DNA from: Ruania alba
Lineage (GTDB): Bacteria > Actinomycetota > Actinomycetes > Actinomycetales > Beutenbergiaceae
Direction of reading: 5' to 3'
Length of the DNA stretch: 64,000 nt
Assembly (NCBI RefSeq): GCF_900105765.1
Contig: NZ_FNTX01000002.1
Span: 1 to 64,000, forward strand
Shown piece after piece: positions 36,269 to 45,667 of the stretch. The translations under genes and the position numbers were made by a program. Positions within the stretch are counted from its first letter, which is position 1. The number at the start of each line of letters is the position of its first letter. Under the pieces are notes generated by a model. It searched no databases, was not told where the DNA came from, and saw only the letters and a list, made by a program, of their open reading frames with translations.

Positions 36269-37569
36269 GCCGACCGAACGTGGTGTATCTGCACACCCAC
36301 GACACCGGGCGCTGGGTCAGCCCGTACGGGCACGCTGCTCCCACACCGAACATCCAGCGTTTCGCCGAGGACGGCGTCCTGTTCCGCCGCGCTTTCTCCG
36401 CGGCACCCACCTGCTCCCCGAGCCGGGCGGCACTCCTCACCGGCAGATCGGCGCACTCGGTGGGGATGCTCGGGCTCGCCCACCTGGGCTGGGGGTTGCA
36501 CGATTACCGCCAGCACGTGATCCACCCGCTGCACGAGGCCGGGTACACCTCCGCGCTGATCGGGGTGCAGCACATCGCTCCCGGGCCCGACGAAGGCCCG
36601 GTGATCGGCTATCACGAACAACTGCCTCTGGCCGGCAACCGTGCGCCCGAGGTCGCCGCGGCAGCGGTCGACTACCTCGGCCGCGAGCACGAGCGCCCCT
36701 TCTTCCTCTCGGTCGGGTTCGTCGAGACACACACGCTGCCCGAGCCCGGTGCCACGTTCGGATACCCGCCCGAGGACGACCGGTACGTCGCCGTGCCTCC
36801 GACTCTGCCCGACACGGCCCGCACCCGGGCCGACATGGCCAGCTTCTGGTCGTCGGCACGAGCCATGGACGCCGGGATGGGCGCGGTACTGACCGCGCTC
36901 GAGGAGAATGGGCTCAGCGAGAACACCATCGTCATCATCACGACCGACCATGGGGTGCCGCTGCCGGGGATGAAGGCCACGCTGACCGACCATGGCACCG
37001 GCGTGATGCTCATGATGCGAGGGCCCGGCCTGCCCGCGGGCTCCATCTGCGACGCCCTGGTCTCCCAGATCGATGTGGTCCCCACCCTGTGCTCGCTGCT
37101 CGGGATCGACCCGCCCGAGTGGACCGAGGGGGTGGACCTGACCCCCGCGATCCGAGATGGCATCGAGGTGAACTCGGCGGTCTTCTCCGAGCTGACGTAC
37201 CACGTCTGCTACGAGCCGGCCCGGTCCGTGCGGACCGATCGGTGGCGGTATACCCGGCGGTTCGACGATCGCGATCGGCCGACCTTGCCGAACATCGATG
37301 ACAGCCCGAGCAAGGACGTGCTCGTGGAGGCCGGGTGGCCGCAGGTCACAGTGCCCGCTGAGGAACTGGTCGACCTCGCCCTCGACCCTGGCGGCGCCGC
37401 CAACCTGGTGGGCGATCCGGCCCATGCAGACGTGCTCGAGGACCTCCGGGCACAGCTGACCGCCTGGATGGTCCGCACTGACGACCCAATCCTGGACGGA
37501 CCCGTCCCCCAGCCCGCGGGCTACCCGTACGCCTCGGTGGACGCCATCTCGGCGGAGGTGGCGCGATGA
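36265..37569 (+). CDS. Sulfatase (formylglycine type), second of three
   Basis: A 434-residue sulfatase. The maturation signature is CSPSR with Cys50, preceded by a metal-binding HTHDTGRW near residue 12. TTDHGVPLPGMK replaces the usual DHG-GxHG region. No signal peptide. It differs strongly in sequence from the first and third sulfatases, suggesting a different sulfate position or sugar. Confidence 0.86.
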   Translation: MSRPNVVYLHTHDTGRWVSPYGHAAPTPNIQRFAEDGVLFRRAFSAAPTCSPSRAALLTGRSAHSVGMLGLAHLGWGLHDYRQHVIHPLHEAGYTSALIGVQHIAPGPDEGPVIGYHEQLPLAGNRAPEVAAAAVDYLGREHERPFFLSVGFVETHTLPEPGATFGYPPEDDRYVAVPPTLPDTARTRADMASFWSSARAMDAGMGAVLTALEENGLSENTIVIITTDHGVPLPGMKATLTDHGTGVMLMMRGPGLPAGSICDALVSQIDVVPTLCSLLGIDPPEWTEGVDLTPAIRDGIEVNSAVFSELTYHVCYEPARSVRTDRWRYTRRFDDRDRPTLPNIDDSPSKDVLVEAGWPQVTVPAEELVDLALDPGGAANLVGDPAHADVLEDLRAQLTAWMVRTDDPILDGPVPQPAGYPYASVDAISAEVAR

Positions 37570-38471
37570 TCCGGCACGTCATCGTCACCGGTGCCGGCGG
37601 ACGCATCGGGAGTGCCGTGGTCCGCGAGCTCCGCGACCACGGGATCCGGACCACAGGTCTGGTCGTCGAGGGCACCAGCCCGGCGGACGACACGCTGCTC
37701 GGAGACGCCGGTGACCCACGAGCCGTTGACCGCGCGATCACGCACGCTCTCGATCACTCCCCGGTGGCGGAGGTCGGCATCGCCCATCTGGCCGCGATCC
37801 CCTCCCCCGGTGAGGGCCTTGCGGAGGAAGTGTTCGGCAACAACACCGCAGCCACGTTCGCCGTGCTCGAGGCCGCCGGACGGGCCGGGATCGGGCGCGC
37901 GGTGATCGCCTCCAGCGTCTCCGTCCTCGGCTTCGCCTGGGGCAGCGCGGACCTTCGCCCGCACTACCTGCCGATGGACGAGCAGCACCCGGTCCTGGCC
38001 GAGGACCCCTACGCCCTGTCCAAATGGGTGGACGAGTGTACGACCGTCATGATGCACCGGCGCTGGGGCACCACGATCGTCGCGCTACGGCTCCCGTTCG
38101 TGGCAGACGGCGAACGGTTGGCAGCACGCCAGCGGGAAGCCGCCGCTGATCCTGCGGCACTGCGGGCCGAGCTCTGGGGCTGGCTGCACACTGATGACGC
38201 CGGGCGTGCCTTCCGGCTCGCGCTGACGGCACCGACGAGCAGGGCCACCACGATCACTGTCACCGCGCCGGAGTCGCTCTCCGACGTTCCGACGGCCGAC
38301 CTCCTGCGCACCTACCTGCCCGACGTCCCCACGCGGGAAGAGCTCCCAGACCGCACCGTCCCCTACGACCTCACCCGGGCGCGAGAGATTCTCGGATTCA
38401 CCGCCCGCCGTCGACTCGTTCGCTCCACTCCCATCACCGCGAGCGAGTCCCTGCAGAAAGGAACGACATGA
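37566..38471 (+). CDS. NAD-dependent epimerase/dehydratase family protein
   Basis: A 301-residue extended short-chain dehydrogenase. Nucleotide-binding motif VTGAGGRIGSAVV (residues 7-19), SSVSVLG serine strand and catalytic YALSK near residue 152. The size and the neighbourhood fit a uronate dehydrogenase- or sugar-epimerase-like enzyme acting on released sugar acids; the exact reaction is not decidable. ATGA overlaps with both neighbours. Confidence 0.75.
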   Translation: MIRHVIVTGAGGRIGSAVVRELRDHGIRTTGLVVEGTSPADDTLLGDAGDPRAVDRAITHALDHSPVAEVGIAHLAAIPSPGEGLAEEVFGNNTAATFAVLEAAGRAGIGRAVIASSVSVLGFAWGSADLRPHYLPMDEQHPVLAEDPYALSKWVDECTTVMMHRRWGTTIVALRLPFVADGERLAARQREAAADPAALRAELWGWLHTDDAGRAFRLALTAPTSRATTITVTAPESLSDVPTADLLRTYLPDVPTREELPDRTVPYDLTRAREILGFTARRRLVRSTPITASESLQKGTT

Positions 38472-40444
38472 GACAGCGACGTCTACCCCGTCTCGCCGCG
38501 CTCGGAGCCGGCGGAGCACTCCTCGCCGGGACGGCGATGGTGGCGACGCCCGCGTGGTCGGCGGACCCGCCGGTGATCGACGAAGCACCGTTGAGCTCGA
38601 TCGCGGTGGACACGCACGCAATGAGCTTCACGATCACTACTTCCACCACGGCGACCTGGGTCGCCACGGACGACCAGGGTCGCACGGTCGCCTCCGGCGA
38701 CCTGGCCGCCGGTGCCACGCCGATCACGCTCGAGAACCTGGCGATGGGGCAGTACCTGTTGCGCGTCGAGGACAGCAACGGGCTCGTCGACTCCTCCCCG
38801 TTCGCCGTCGTGACGACCTTCACGGGTGAACGTGACGTGCGCTTCGCCATGAACACGAAGTTCGGCCTGCCTGCAGACGGCCAGGCCCCGCGGTGGGATC
38901 CTGAGTCAGAGACCTATGACCCGGTAGGAACACCGCGGTATACACAGGATCTGATGCCGATCCTCGAGCTCACCGGCGCGGGTGCCACCCGGGACACCAT
39001 CGCGTGGAACCAGTTCGAGCCGGAGACTGCGCGATACGCCGGCGGTCCGCACTGGTACGAGGACTTCATCGACGCCAACGCCGAGATGGGAGCGCCCACC
39101 ACGGTGATCCTCTCCTACGGGAACAACCTGTACGACATCGATGAGGAGGGCTTCGGGGCCGCGCCGCACACCGACGAGGGCATCGCCGCCTACGCCGCCT
39201 ACGCCCGCGAGGTCCTGAGCCGCTACGAGGGCCGCGTCGACACCGTCGAGGTGTGGAACGAGTACAACGCCGCCGAGGCCCCGTGGAATCGCGGCCCGTG
39301 CGCCGGGGACGCACGCTGCTACTACGAGATGCTCAAGGCCACCCACGAGGCTGTCGCGGAGGTGCACCCCGAGGCGCAGATCGTCGGCCCGGCGGCGGTG
39401 ACCCTCCCCTACGGCTGGTTGGACGAGCTGTTCTCCTACGGAGCGCTCGACTACCTCGATGCCGTCACGGTGCACCCCTACGGATTCCCCGCAGCGCCGG
39501 AGACCGGCTACTCGCACCCCAGCTTCGACGAGGCGGGGATCGAGGCGCGCGTCGAACAGCTCGACGAGCTGATCCGTGAGCACAACGACGGCGAGCAGGT
39601 GCCGATCTGGTTCACCGAGATTGGGTGGGGCTCCTACGAGGCACCTCGCGGGGTGAGCGAATCCGTGCAGGCCGACTACATGGTCCGCACCCACGTGATG
39701 GCACTCTCGGCAGGCGTGGAGCGGATGTACTGGTACTCCCTGCGCAACGACCGGTCCATCCCGGCCGGCCCCGGCGCCAACTGGGGACTCGTCCGCAACG
39801 AGGGCGACCCGCTCGGCAGCTACGCACCCAAGGAGTCCTTCACGGCGTACACCACGATGACCCGGCTGCTCAGCGGCGCCGAGTCCAGCGGACGCCAGGA
39901 TGCTCCGGAGGGCGTCCGCGACTACCTGTTCGAGCAAGCCGATGGCACCGAGATCGATGTCCTCTGGTCGCCGGAGGGACACCGGGACGTGACCCTGCGC
40001 ACCGATGCTCCGGTCACCGTGACCCGGCAGGACGGTGAGTCGCGCACCCTGTTCCCCGACGACGGTCGTGTCTATCTCTCGATCAGCACCGATCCGGTCT
40101 ACGTCGACGGTGGCATCGACGCCGTCGAGGACGGGTCACGCATCACCGCGAGCGGGCCCGCCTCGGCTCCCGCAGCCGAGAACGCCACCATCACCGTGAC
40201 CGTGGACGGCAGCGACGAGCAGCAGGCCACCCCCGCCCTCGTCGACGTGGAAGGCGAGGTCCTGGACGTCACCACCCCGCCGAACCAAGAGCGGGCCGCC
40301 GAGAGTTCGGTGCCCGTCGGCCCGGGTGTGGAGACCTCGCCGCACGAGGGACAGGAGCAGATCTACACCCGCACCGTCCTGGTGGAGGTCGAGCTCCGGG
40401 ACCGGCTCAGCGGCTGGCTCTCCACTGAGGTCCGGGTGAGCTGA
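38468..40444 (+). CDS. Secreted clan GH-A glycosidase (GH39-like)
   Basis: A 658-residue exported enzyme with a Sec signal peptide ending near residue 31 (PAWSA). A short beta-domain (35-115) leads into a TIM barrel with the acid/base in WNEYN (Glu265) and the nucleophile in WFTEIGWG (Glu384). The C-terminal 150 residues are beta-rich. It is the only clearly secreted enzyme of the first operon block and should cut polymer or oligomers outside the cell. Family assignment within clan GH-A is tentative. Confidence 0.75.
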   Translation: MRQRRLPRLAALGAGGALLAGTAMVATPAWSADPPVIDEAPLSSIAVDTHAMSFTITTSTTATWVATDDQGRTVASGDLAAGATPITLENLAMGQYLLRVEDSNGLVDSSPFAVVTTFTGERDVRFAMNTKFGLPADGQAPRWDPESETYDPVGTPRYTQDLMPILELTGAGATRDTIAWNQFEPETARYAGGPHWYEDFIDANAEMGAPTTVILSYGNNLYDIDEEGFGAAPHTDEGIAAYAAYAREVLSRYEGRVDTVEVWNEYNAAEAPWNRGPCAGDARCYYEMLKATHEAVAEVHPEAQIVGPAAVTLPYGWLDELFSYGALDYLDAVTVHPYGFPAAPETGYSHPSFDEAGIEARVEQLDELIREHNDGEQVPIWFTEIGWGSYEAPRGVSESVQADYMVRTHVMALSAGVERMYWYSLRNDRSIPAGPGANWGLVRNEGDPLGSYAPKESFTAYTTMTRLLSGAESSGRQDAPEGVRDYLFEQADGTEIDVLWSPEGHRDVTLRTDAPVTVTRQDGESRTLFPDDGRVYLSISTDPVYVDGGIDAVEDGSRITASGPASAPAAENATITVTVDGSDEQQATPALVDVEGEVLDVTTPPNQERAAESSVPVGPGVETSPHEGQEQIYTRTVLVEVELRDRLSGWLSTEVRVS

Positions 40445-40475
40445 TGTCCCTCGACCTGCTCACGCAGGTCGACTG

Positions 40476-40513
40476 TTGCGGTGCCGTCGACCTCGAGGTC
40501 GACGGCACCGCAA
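40476..40513. repeat. 38-base perfect palindrome
   Basis: Each 19-base arm begins TTGCGGTGCC and meets its exact complement with no loop (centre between 40494 and 40495). It lies in the 202-base gap between the glycosidase and the third sulfatase, which otherwise holds no convincing gene. Possible roles are an mRNA-processing or attenuating hairpin that separates two operon halves, or an operator. Confidence 0.75.
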
Positions 40514-40646
40514 CCCCTGGCACCTGCCCGTCGGCTGACGAACGCACCGATGTCGGCCTGACGTTGGCCGCCCCGGGACCGCCCTTCGGCGACCACTCCT
40601 CGCCGAGGAGTCTCGATCCCCACCTGTCCGACCACCTGGAGCACCT

Positions 40647-42050
40647 GTGAGACCCCGCCCGAACATCGTCTTCGTCATGTCCGACGATCACGCGAGCCAC
40701 GCCATCGGCGCCTACGGAAGCCGCGTGAACAGCACGCCACAGATCGACAGGATCGCCGCCACCGGGATGCGCTTCGACAGCTGCTTCTGCGCCAACGCGC
40801 TGTGCGCGCCGAGCCGAGCGTCGATCCTGACGGGGACGTACAACCATCGCAACGGCGTGCGCACTCTGAGCACCGAGTTCGACGCCTCCCAACCCACGTT
40901 CCCCCCGTTGCTGCAGCAGGCCGGCTATGCCACCGCCGTCATCGGTAAGTGGCATCTCGGCCACGGAGAGGGTCACGACCCCGTCGGGTTCGACGACTGG
41001 GCGGTCCTGCACGACCAGGGCACCTATCAGGACCCGCTGTTTCACACCGCCGACGGCGAGGTGGTCCACGAGGGGTACGTCACCGACGTCATCACGGATC
41101 TGTCCGTGGAATGGCTCGCCGACCGGAGCACGGACCAGCCGTTCTGCCTGCTGGTGCATCACAAGGCACCGCATCGACCGTTCGTCCCCGCCGAGCGCCA
41201 TCGCGACCTCTATCAGGACCCGATCCCCGAGCCCGAGACGCTCCGGGACGACTATGCGGGGCGCCCTGCCGCGGAAGCGGCCCGGATGCGCGTCGCTCGC
41301 GACTTCCGGGAGGTCGACGTCAAGGAGCCGGTGCCGGAGGGACTCACCGACGACGAGTCGCTGGCCTGGCACTACCAGCGCTACCTGCAGGACTACCTGC
41401 GCTGCGTCGCGGCCGTCGACGAAGGAGTGGGCCGCATCCTCGACCAGCTGGAGGATTCCGGCCTTCGGGAGAACACGATCGTCGTCTACACCTCGGACCA
41501 GGGGTTCTTCCTCGGTGAGCACGGGTGGTACGACAAGCGCTTCATGTACGAGGAGTCATTGCGGATGCCCCTGCTGATCAGCTACCCGGCAGCGGTGCCC
41601 GCCGGGACCGTCAACGATGACCTGGTCAGCAACGTCGACCTGGCGCAGACGCTCTGTGAGCTCACCGGCGTGGCGGCCCCGGCAGGAGCCCAAGGGCGCA
41701 GCGTGGTCCCACTGCTCGCCGGGGAGGAGGTTCCCCAGTGGCGCGAGGAGGTCTACTACCGGTACTGGGAGCACGATGACGCCCAGCACGGGGTGTGGTC
41801 GCACTACGGGATCCGCACCCACCGGTTCAAGCTGATCCACTACGACGCCACCGGCCGAGGCCTGCCCGGGACGGGACCGGCGGCACCACCGCCGTACTGG
41901 GAACTGTTCGATCTCGCCGACGACCCGCTGGAACTGCACAACCGGTACGACGACCCTGCCTACGCCGAGGAGCGCCGCATGCTGCACGACCAACTCGACC
42001 GGACGATGGCGGACGTGGGCGACGTCGCCGAGACGGGGGTGCTGGTATGA
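40647..42050 (+). CDS. Sulfatase (formylglycine type), third of three
   Basis: A 467-residue sulfatase with N-terminal metal motif VMSDDHASHAIG, maturation signature CAPSR (Cys53), GKWHLGH near residue 108 and YTSDQGFFLGEHGWYDK near 282. It resembles the large group of choline-sulfatase-like and glycosaminoglycan-type family S1 enzymes. GTG start at 40647 after TGGAG. No signal peptide. Overlaps the dehydratase gene by ATGA. Confidence 0.88.
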   Translation: MRPRPNIVFVMSDDHASHAIGAYGSRVNSTPQIDRIAATGMRFDSCFCANALCAPSRASILTGTYNHRNGVRTLSTEFDASQPTFPPLLQQAGYATAVIGKWHLGHGEGHDPVGFDDWAVLHDQGTYQDPLFHTADGEVVHEGYVTDVITDLSVEWLADRSTDQPFCLLVHHKAPHRPFVPAERHRDLYQDPIPEPETLRDDYAGRPAAEAARMRVARDFREVDVKEPVPEGLTDDESLAWHYQRYLQDYLRCVAAVDEGVGRILDQLEDSGLRENTIVVYTSDQGFFLGEHGWYDKRFMYEESLRMPLLISYPAAVPAGTVNDDLVSNVDLAQTLCELTGVAAPAGAQGRSVVPLLAGEEVPQWREEVYYRYWEHDDAQHGVWSHYGIRTHRFKLIHYDATGRGLPGTGPAAPPPYWELFDLADDPLELHNRYDDPAYAEERRMLHDQLDRTMADVGDVAETGVLV

Positions 42051-43255
42051 GAATCACCGACGTCCGACTGATCCTCACCTCCCCCGGCGCCAACTACCTG
42101 ACCGTGAAGGTGATCACCGACGACGGCCTGTACGGGTTGGGCGACGCCACTCTCGTCGGGCGGGAGCTCGCCGTGGCCACCTACCTCGAGGAGTACGTGA
42201 TCCCGATGCTGATCGGACGGGACCCGTCCGCGATCGAGGACACGTGGCAATTGCTCGGGCGATCGGCGTACTGGCGGCGGGGCCCGGTCCACACGACCGC
42301 CCAGTCCGCCATCGATATGGCCCTGTGGGACATCAAGGGCAAGGAGCTCGGCGCCCCCGTCTACCAGCTGCTCGGCGGCCGGAGTCGCCGGGGAGTTCTC
42401 GCCTACTCGCACGCGAGCGGCATCGAGATCGCTCAGGCCGTGGACGCGATGCACGAGCAGATCGCGGCCGGATACCGCGCCGTCAGGTTGCAGTGCGGGG
42501 TACCCGGACTGCCCTCCACCTACGGGGTCGTCAGCGACGAGAGTGACCAGCCACGAGCACCCCACGAGGTGCCCTACGAGGAGAGCTGGAACACCGCTGC
42601 CTACCTCGAGACCGCCCCGAAGCTGTTCGCTGCGGCACGGGACGCCGTCGGGATGGACGTACACCTGCTGCACGATGCCCACCACCGGCTCACCTCGATC
42701 GAGGCGGCAGCCCTGGGCAAGTCGCTGGAACCGTACCGGCTGTTCTGGCTGGAGGATCCCGTGCAGGCAGACGATCAGACGGCGTTCCGGCTGGTGCGCC
42801 AGCACACGACCACACCCCTGGCGGTGGGTGAGGTGGTGAACCATCTGAGCGAATGTCAGACCCTGATCAGCGAGCGACTGATCGACTACATCCGTGCCAC
42901 GGTGGTTCATGCTGGCGGAATCACGGGCTTGCGCCGGATCGCGGCGTTCGCGGAGCCGTTCGGGGTGCGCACGGGGTGCCACGGGGCCCCGGACATGTCT
43001 CCGGTCACGCTCGCGGCCGCCCTGCACACGGGCATCAGCACGCACAACGTGGGCATCCAGGAGCACGGGCGACACACCTCGACCACCGACGAGGTGTTCC
43101 CACACGCCTACACCTTCGCCGACGGCTACCTGGACCCGGGAGAGGCCCCGGGTCTGGGCGTCGACATCGACGAGGGCCTTGCCGCCCGGTTCGAGTACCG
43201 GCGCAAGTACCTACCGACGACCCGACTGGTCGACGGCACCATGTGGAACTGGTAG
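42047..43255 (+). CDS. Mannonate dehydratase family enzyme (enolase superfamily)
   Basis: A 402-residue sugar-acid dehydratase. The metal ligands fall at Asp210, Glu236 and Glu262 and the catalytic His at 212, the same numbering as described for characterised ManD enzymes, which is strong support for the family. Position 314 is Ala (HGAPDMSP); members with Ala there, as I recall, are poor mannonate dehydratases or act on gluconate, so the true substrate may be another aldonate. It would produce a 2-keto-3-deoxy acid from sugar acids released by the lyase and sulfatases. ATG overlaps the sulfatase stop. Confidence 0.85.
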   Translation: MRITDVRLILTSPGANYLTVKVITDDGLYGLGDATLVGRELAVATYLEEYVIPMLIGRDPSAIEDTWQLLGRSAYWRRGPVHTTAQSAIDMALWDIKGKELGAPVYQLLGGRSRRGVLAYSHASGIEIAQAVDAMHEQIAAGYRAVRLQCGVPGLPSTYGVVSDESDQPRAPHEVPYEESWNTAAYLETAPKLFAAARDAVGMDVHLLHDAHHRLTSIEAAALGKSLEPYRLFWLEDPVQADDQTAFRLVRQHTTTPLAVGEVVNHLSECQTLISERLIDYIRATVVHAGGITGLRRIAAFAEPFGVRTGCHGAPDMSPVTLAAALHTGISTHNVGIQEHGRHTSTTDEVFPHAYTFADGYLDPGEAPGLGVDIDEGLAARFEYRRKYLPTTRLVDGTMWNW

Positions 43256-44287
43256 GTCCGGCTCGGCGTCGGGATCGGGCCCCAGCGTCGACTCGCCGAG
43301 CCGGAGGATGCAGGGGTGCAGGTGCACCCCCGGCTCGAAGGCGCCGTCGACGGCCTCGATCAGATGGGCGGCTGCTGCCGCGCCCAGGCCACGCAGGTCT
43401 GGATCGACGGAGGTGAGCACGTTCCGGCCCTGACGACCGGTGCCCGTCATGGACTCCCAGTTGTCCACGCCCACCAATGCCACGTCGTCGGGCACCCGCA
43501 GCCCGGCGGCGGTGAGCGCGGCCAGCGCCCCGAACGCGATCTGGTCGTTGGCGCAAAAGATCGCGTCGAAGGCGACGTCGGCGGCGAGGAGCCGGCGAGT
43601 GGCCTCGATGCCTCCGGAGCGCCGCCAATCGTTGCTCTCCACCCTCCCGCCGACCATGTCCAGCTCGGCGGCAGCCAATGCACGGAGGCAGCCGCGGGCA
43701 CGGGCGGCGCCGGCGAGGTCGTCAGCGACCCCGATGTGGGCGATCTTTGTCCGGCCCCTCTCGATCAGGTGCTCGGTCGCGACCACGCCGACCATCTCGT
43801 TGTCCGGGATGAAGGACACGTCGGCCGGGTCGGCCGACTCACCGAAGGCGTAGACCACGGGAACACCCAAGCCGGCCGAGACGGATCCGAGCCGCGAGTG
43901 CAGCCCGTCACCGATCACCAGCAGCCCGTCGATCCGCCGCGCTCGCAGCGATCCTGCCAACTCGCCCATCGCCTCACGGTTGAGTGCCGCGTCGGCGAAC
44001 AGCACGCCCATCTCGTGCTTACCGAGGTACGTGCTGGCGCCCACCATCACGGGGCTGGTAAAGGCACCCGGCGCGAATTCGGTCAGCACGCCGACGAGCT
44101 GGCTGCGTCCGGTCGCGAACGAGCGTGCCAGTGCATCCGGCCGGAACCCCAGACGCTGCACCGCCTGGGCAATCTTCAGATGCGTCTCCGGGGCAAACTT
44201 GCCGCGTCCGTTGAGCACTTTCGAGACGGTGGAGACGGAGACGCCGGCGACTGCCGCCACGTCGCGAAGAGTGGGTGCGCTGGCCAT
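43211..44287 (-). CDS. LacI-family transcriptional regulator of the polysaccharide locus
   Basis: A 358-residue regulator with helix-turn-helix VAAVAGVSVSTVSKVLNGRG (residues 9-28) and a sugar-sensing domain. Its 3' end overlaps the 3' end of the convergent dehydratase gene by 45 bases. It is divergent from the GntR gene across 183 bases (44288-44470), which contain no gene. Likely represses one or both transcription units of the locus. Confidence 0.88.
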   Translation of the reverse strand: MASAPTLRDVAAVAGVSVSTVSKVLNGRGKFAPETHLKIAQAVQRLGFRPDALARSFATGRSQLVGVLTEFAPGAFTSPVMVGASTYLGKHEMGVLFADAALNREAMGELAGSLRARRIDGLLVIGDGLHSRLGSVSAGLGVPVVYAFGESADPADVSFIPDNEMVGVVATEHLIERGRTKIAHIGVADDLAGAARARGCLRALAAAELDMVGGRVESNDWRRSGGIEATRRLLAADVAFDAIFCANDQIAFGALAALTAAGLRVPDDVALVGVDNWESMTGTGRQGRNVLTSVDPDLRGLGAAAAAHLIEAVDGAFEPGVHLHPCILRLGESTLGPDPDAEPDLPVPHGAVDQSGRR

Positions 44288-44470
44288 CTCACTCCTCTCC
44301 CCTGGGCTTCGATCCTAGTTCACGGGACGCTTCGCCGGGGCCACGTCGCGGCGGCTTCCAGGGCGCGAGACGAGCCGCGCCACAGCCAATTCTCTTCGAT
44401 TACCTCTTGATTACTCTGCACACCGGAGCGCACGCTCGCTCTGCAACGAAGCACGGGGAGAGGATGTGCG

Positions 44471-45592
44471 GTGGCAGATTCCGCGGTCGGTGGCGAACGA
44501 CCCGACGTGCGAGACACTGCCGTCAGCGCCCTGAAGTTCCAGGCGCTGGCTGGTGACCTCCGGCGCGGGATCCTGGCGGGCGAGTGGGCAGGCCATGGCA
44601 AGTTGCCGACTGAGAGCCGCCTCGCTGCCGAGACCGGCTTGTCCCTGACCACCGTGCGCCGCGCCTACGACGAGCTGGTGACCGAGGGGCTCGTCGTTCG
44701 TCGTCGGGGCGCCGGCACCTTCGTCATCGACAGGACTGCCGCTGTGCAGCGCGGCGACCTCCGAATCGGCGTGCTCGTCCCGGACGCGCAGCTCTACTAC
44801 CCGCGGGTGCTGCAAGGGATCGACGACGCATTGTCGGCCGCCGGGGCGGGAATGCAGCTGGCGACGTACCACTACGACCTGGACGAGGAGCAGGCCGATC
44901 TCCTGCGGCTCCTCGACTCCGGCGTGCACGGGCTACTCCTCGCCCCCGACCTGCTGACGGTCGACGACCCTGCTGCCCGCGCGGCGGAGCTCACGGCACT
45001 ACCGGTCCCGGTGGTGCTGATGGAACGCCGACTGGCCGGGACCGGTCCGGCGGACACGAGCGAGCACGTCACCTCCGACCATCAGGGCGGGGCCTTCGAC
45101 GCCGTCGTTCACCTGCACCGACTCGGCCACCACCGGATCGCCTTGCTCACCCGGAGCCACGGCCCCACCCAGGACGGCGTGCGTTCCGGGTATGAGGCGG
45201 CCGTCCGTGCGCTCGGCCTTCCCGATCTACAACGGTGCGAGCCGCCGGTATGGAACCGCGAGCTCGCGGCCGAGTGCATCGACACGCTGACCGACGCCGA
45301 GGCCACAGCCGCCCTGATCTTCAGCGACCGTGAGGCCACTCTCGTCCTCGGCGCGGCACGTCGCCGGGGGCTGCGGGTGCCCGAGGACCTCGCCCTGGTC
45401 TCCTACGACGACGAGCTCGCCGACGTGGCAGACGTACCGCTGACCGCGGTGGCGCCACCGAAGTATCGGGTCGGCAGGATGGCGGCGGAGGTCCTGCTGC
45501 GCCGGCTCATCGACGGTGACGCCGGACCCATCCACCAGATCCAGCTGCGGCCGCGCGTGGTGGTGCGCCAGTCCTGCGGAGCCCGCACCTGA
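44471..45592 (+). CDS. GntR-type regulator with LacI-like sensor domain
   Basis: A 373-residue regulator. Winged-helix DNA-binding domain at about residues 18-90 (KLPTESRLAAETGLSLTTVRRAYDEL is the core; key residues L-P-T-E-S-R), joined to a periplasmic-binding-like sugar sensor as in AraR-type proteins. GTG start at 44471 with GGGGAGAGGA upstream. It lies 75 bases before the lyase gene and may control it in response to lyase products. Confidence 0.87.
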   Translation: MADSAVGGERPDVRDTAVSALKFQALAGDLRRGILAGEWAGHGKLPTESRLAAETGLSLTTVRRAYDELVTEGLVVRRRGAGTFVIDRTAAVQRGDLRIGVLVPDAQLYYPRVLQGIDDALSAAGAGMQLATYHYDLDEEQADLLRLLDSGVHGLLLAPDLLTVDDPAARAAELTALPVPVVLMERRLAGTGPADTSEHVTSDHQGGAFDAVVHLHRLGHHRIALLTRSHGPTQDGVRSGYEAAVRALGLPDLQRCEPPVWNRELAAECIDTLTDAEATAALIFSDREATLVLGAARRRGLRVPEDLALVSYDDELADVADVPLTAVAPPKYRVGRMAAEVLLRRLIDGDAGPIHQIQLRPRVVVRQSCGART

Positions 45593-45667
45593 CCCGACCC
45601 ACTGGTCGCACAGACCGGACGACATGAACAGCCAACCGACCCCCCACCAGTTCAGAAGGAGCCAGTC

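Noticed and set aside
40444-40650. Small gene of 68 codons between the glycosidase and the third sulfatase
   Set aside because: It consists largely of the perfect palindrome, overlaps the GTG start of the sulfatase and has no ribosome site or recognisable protein.
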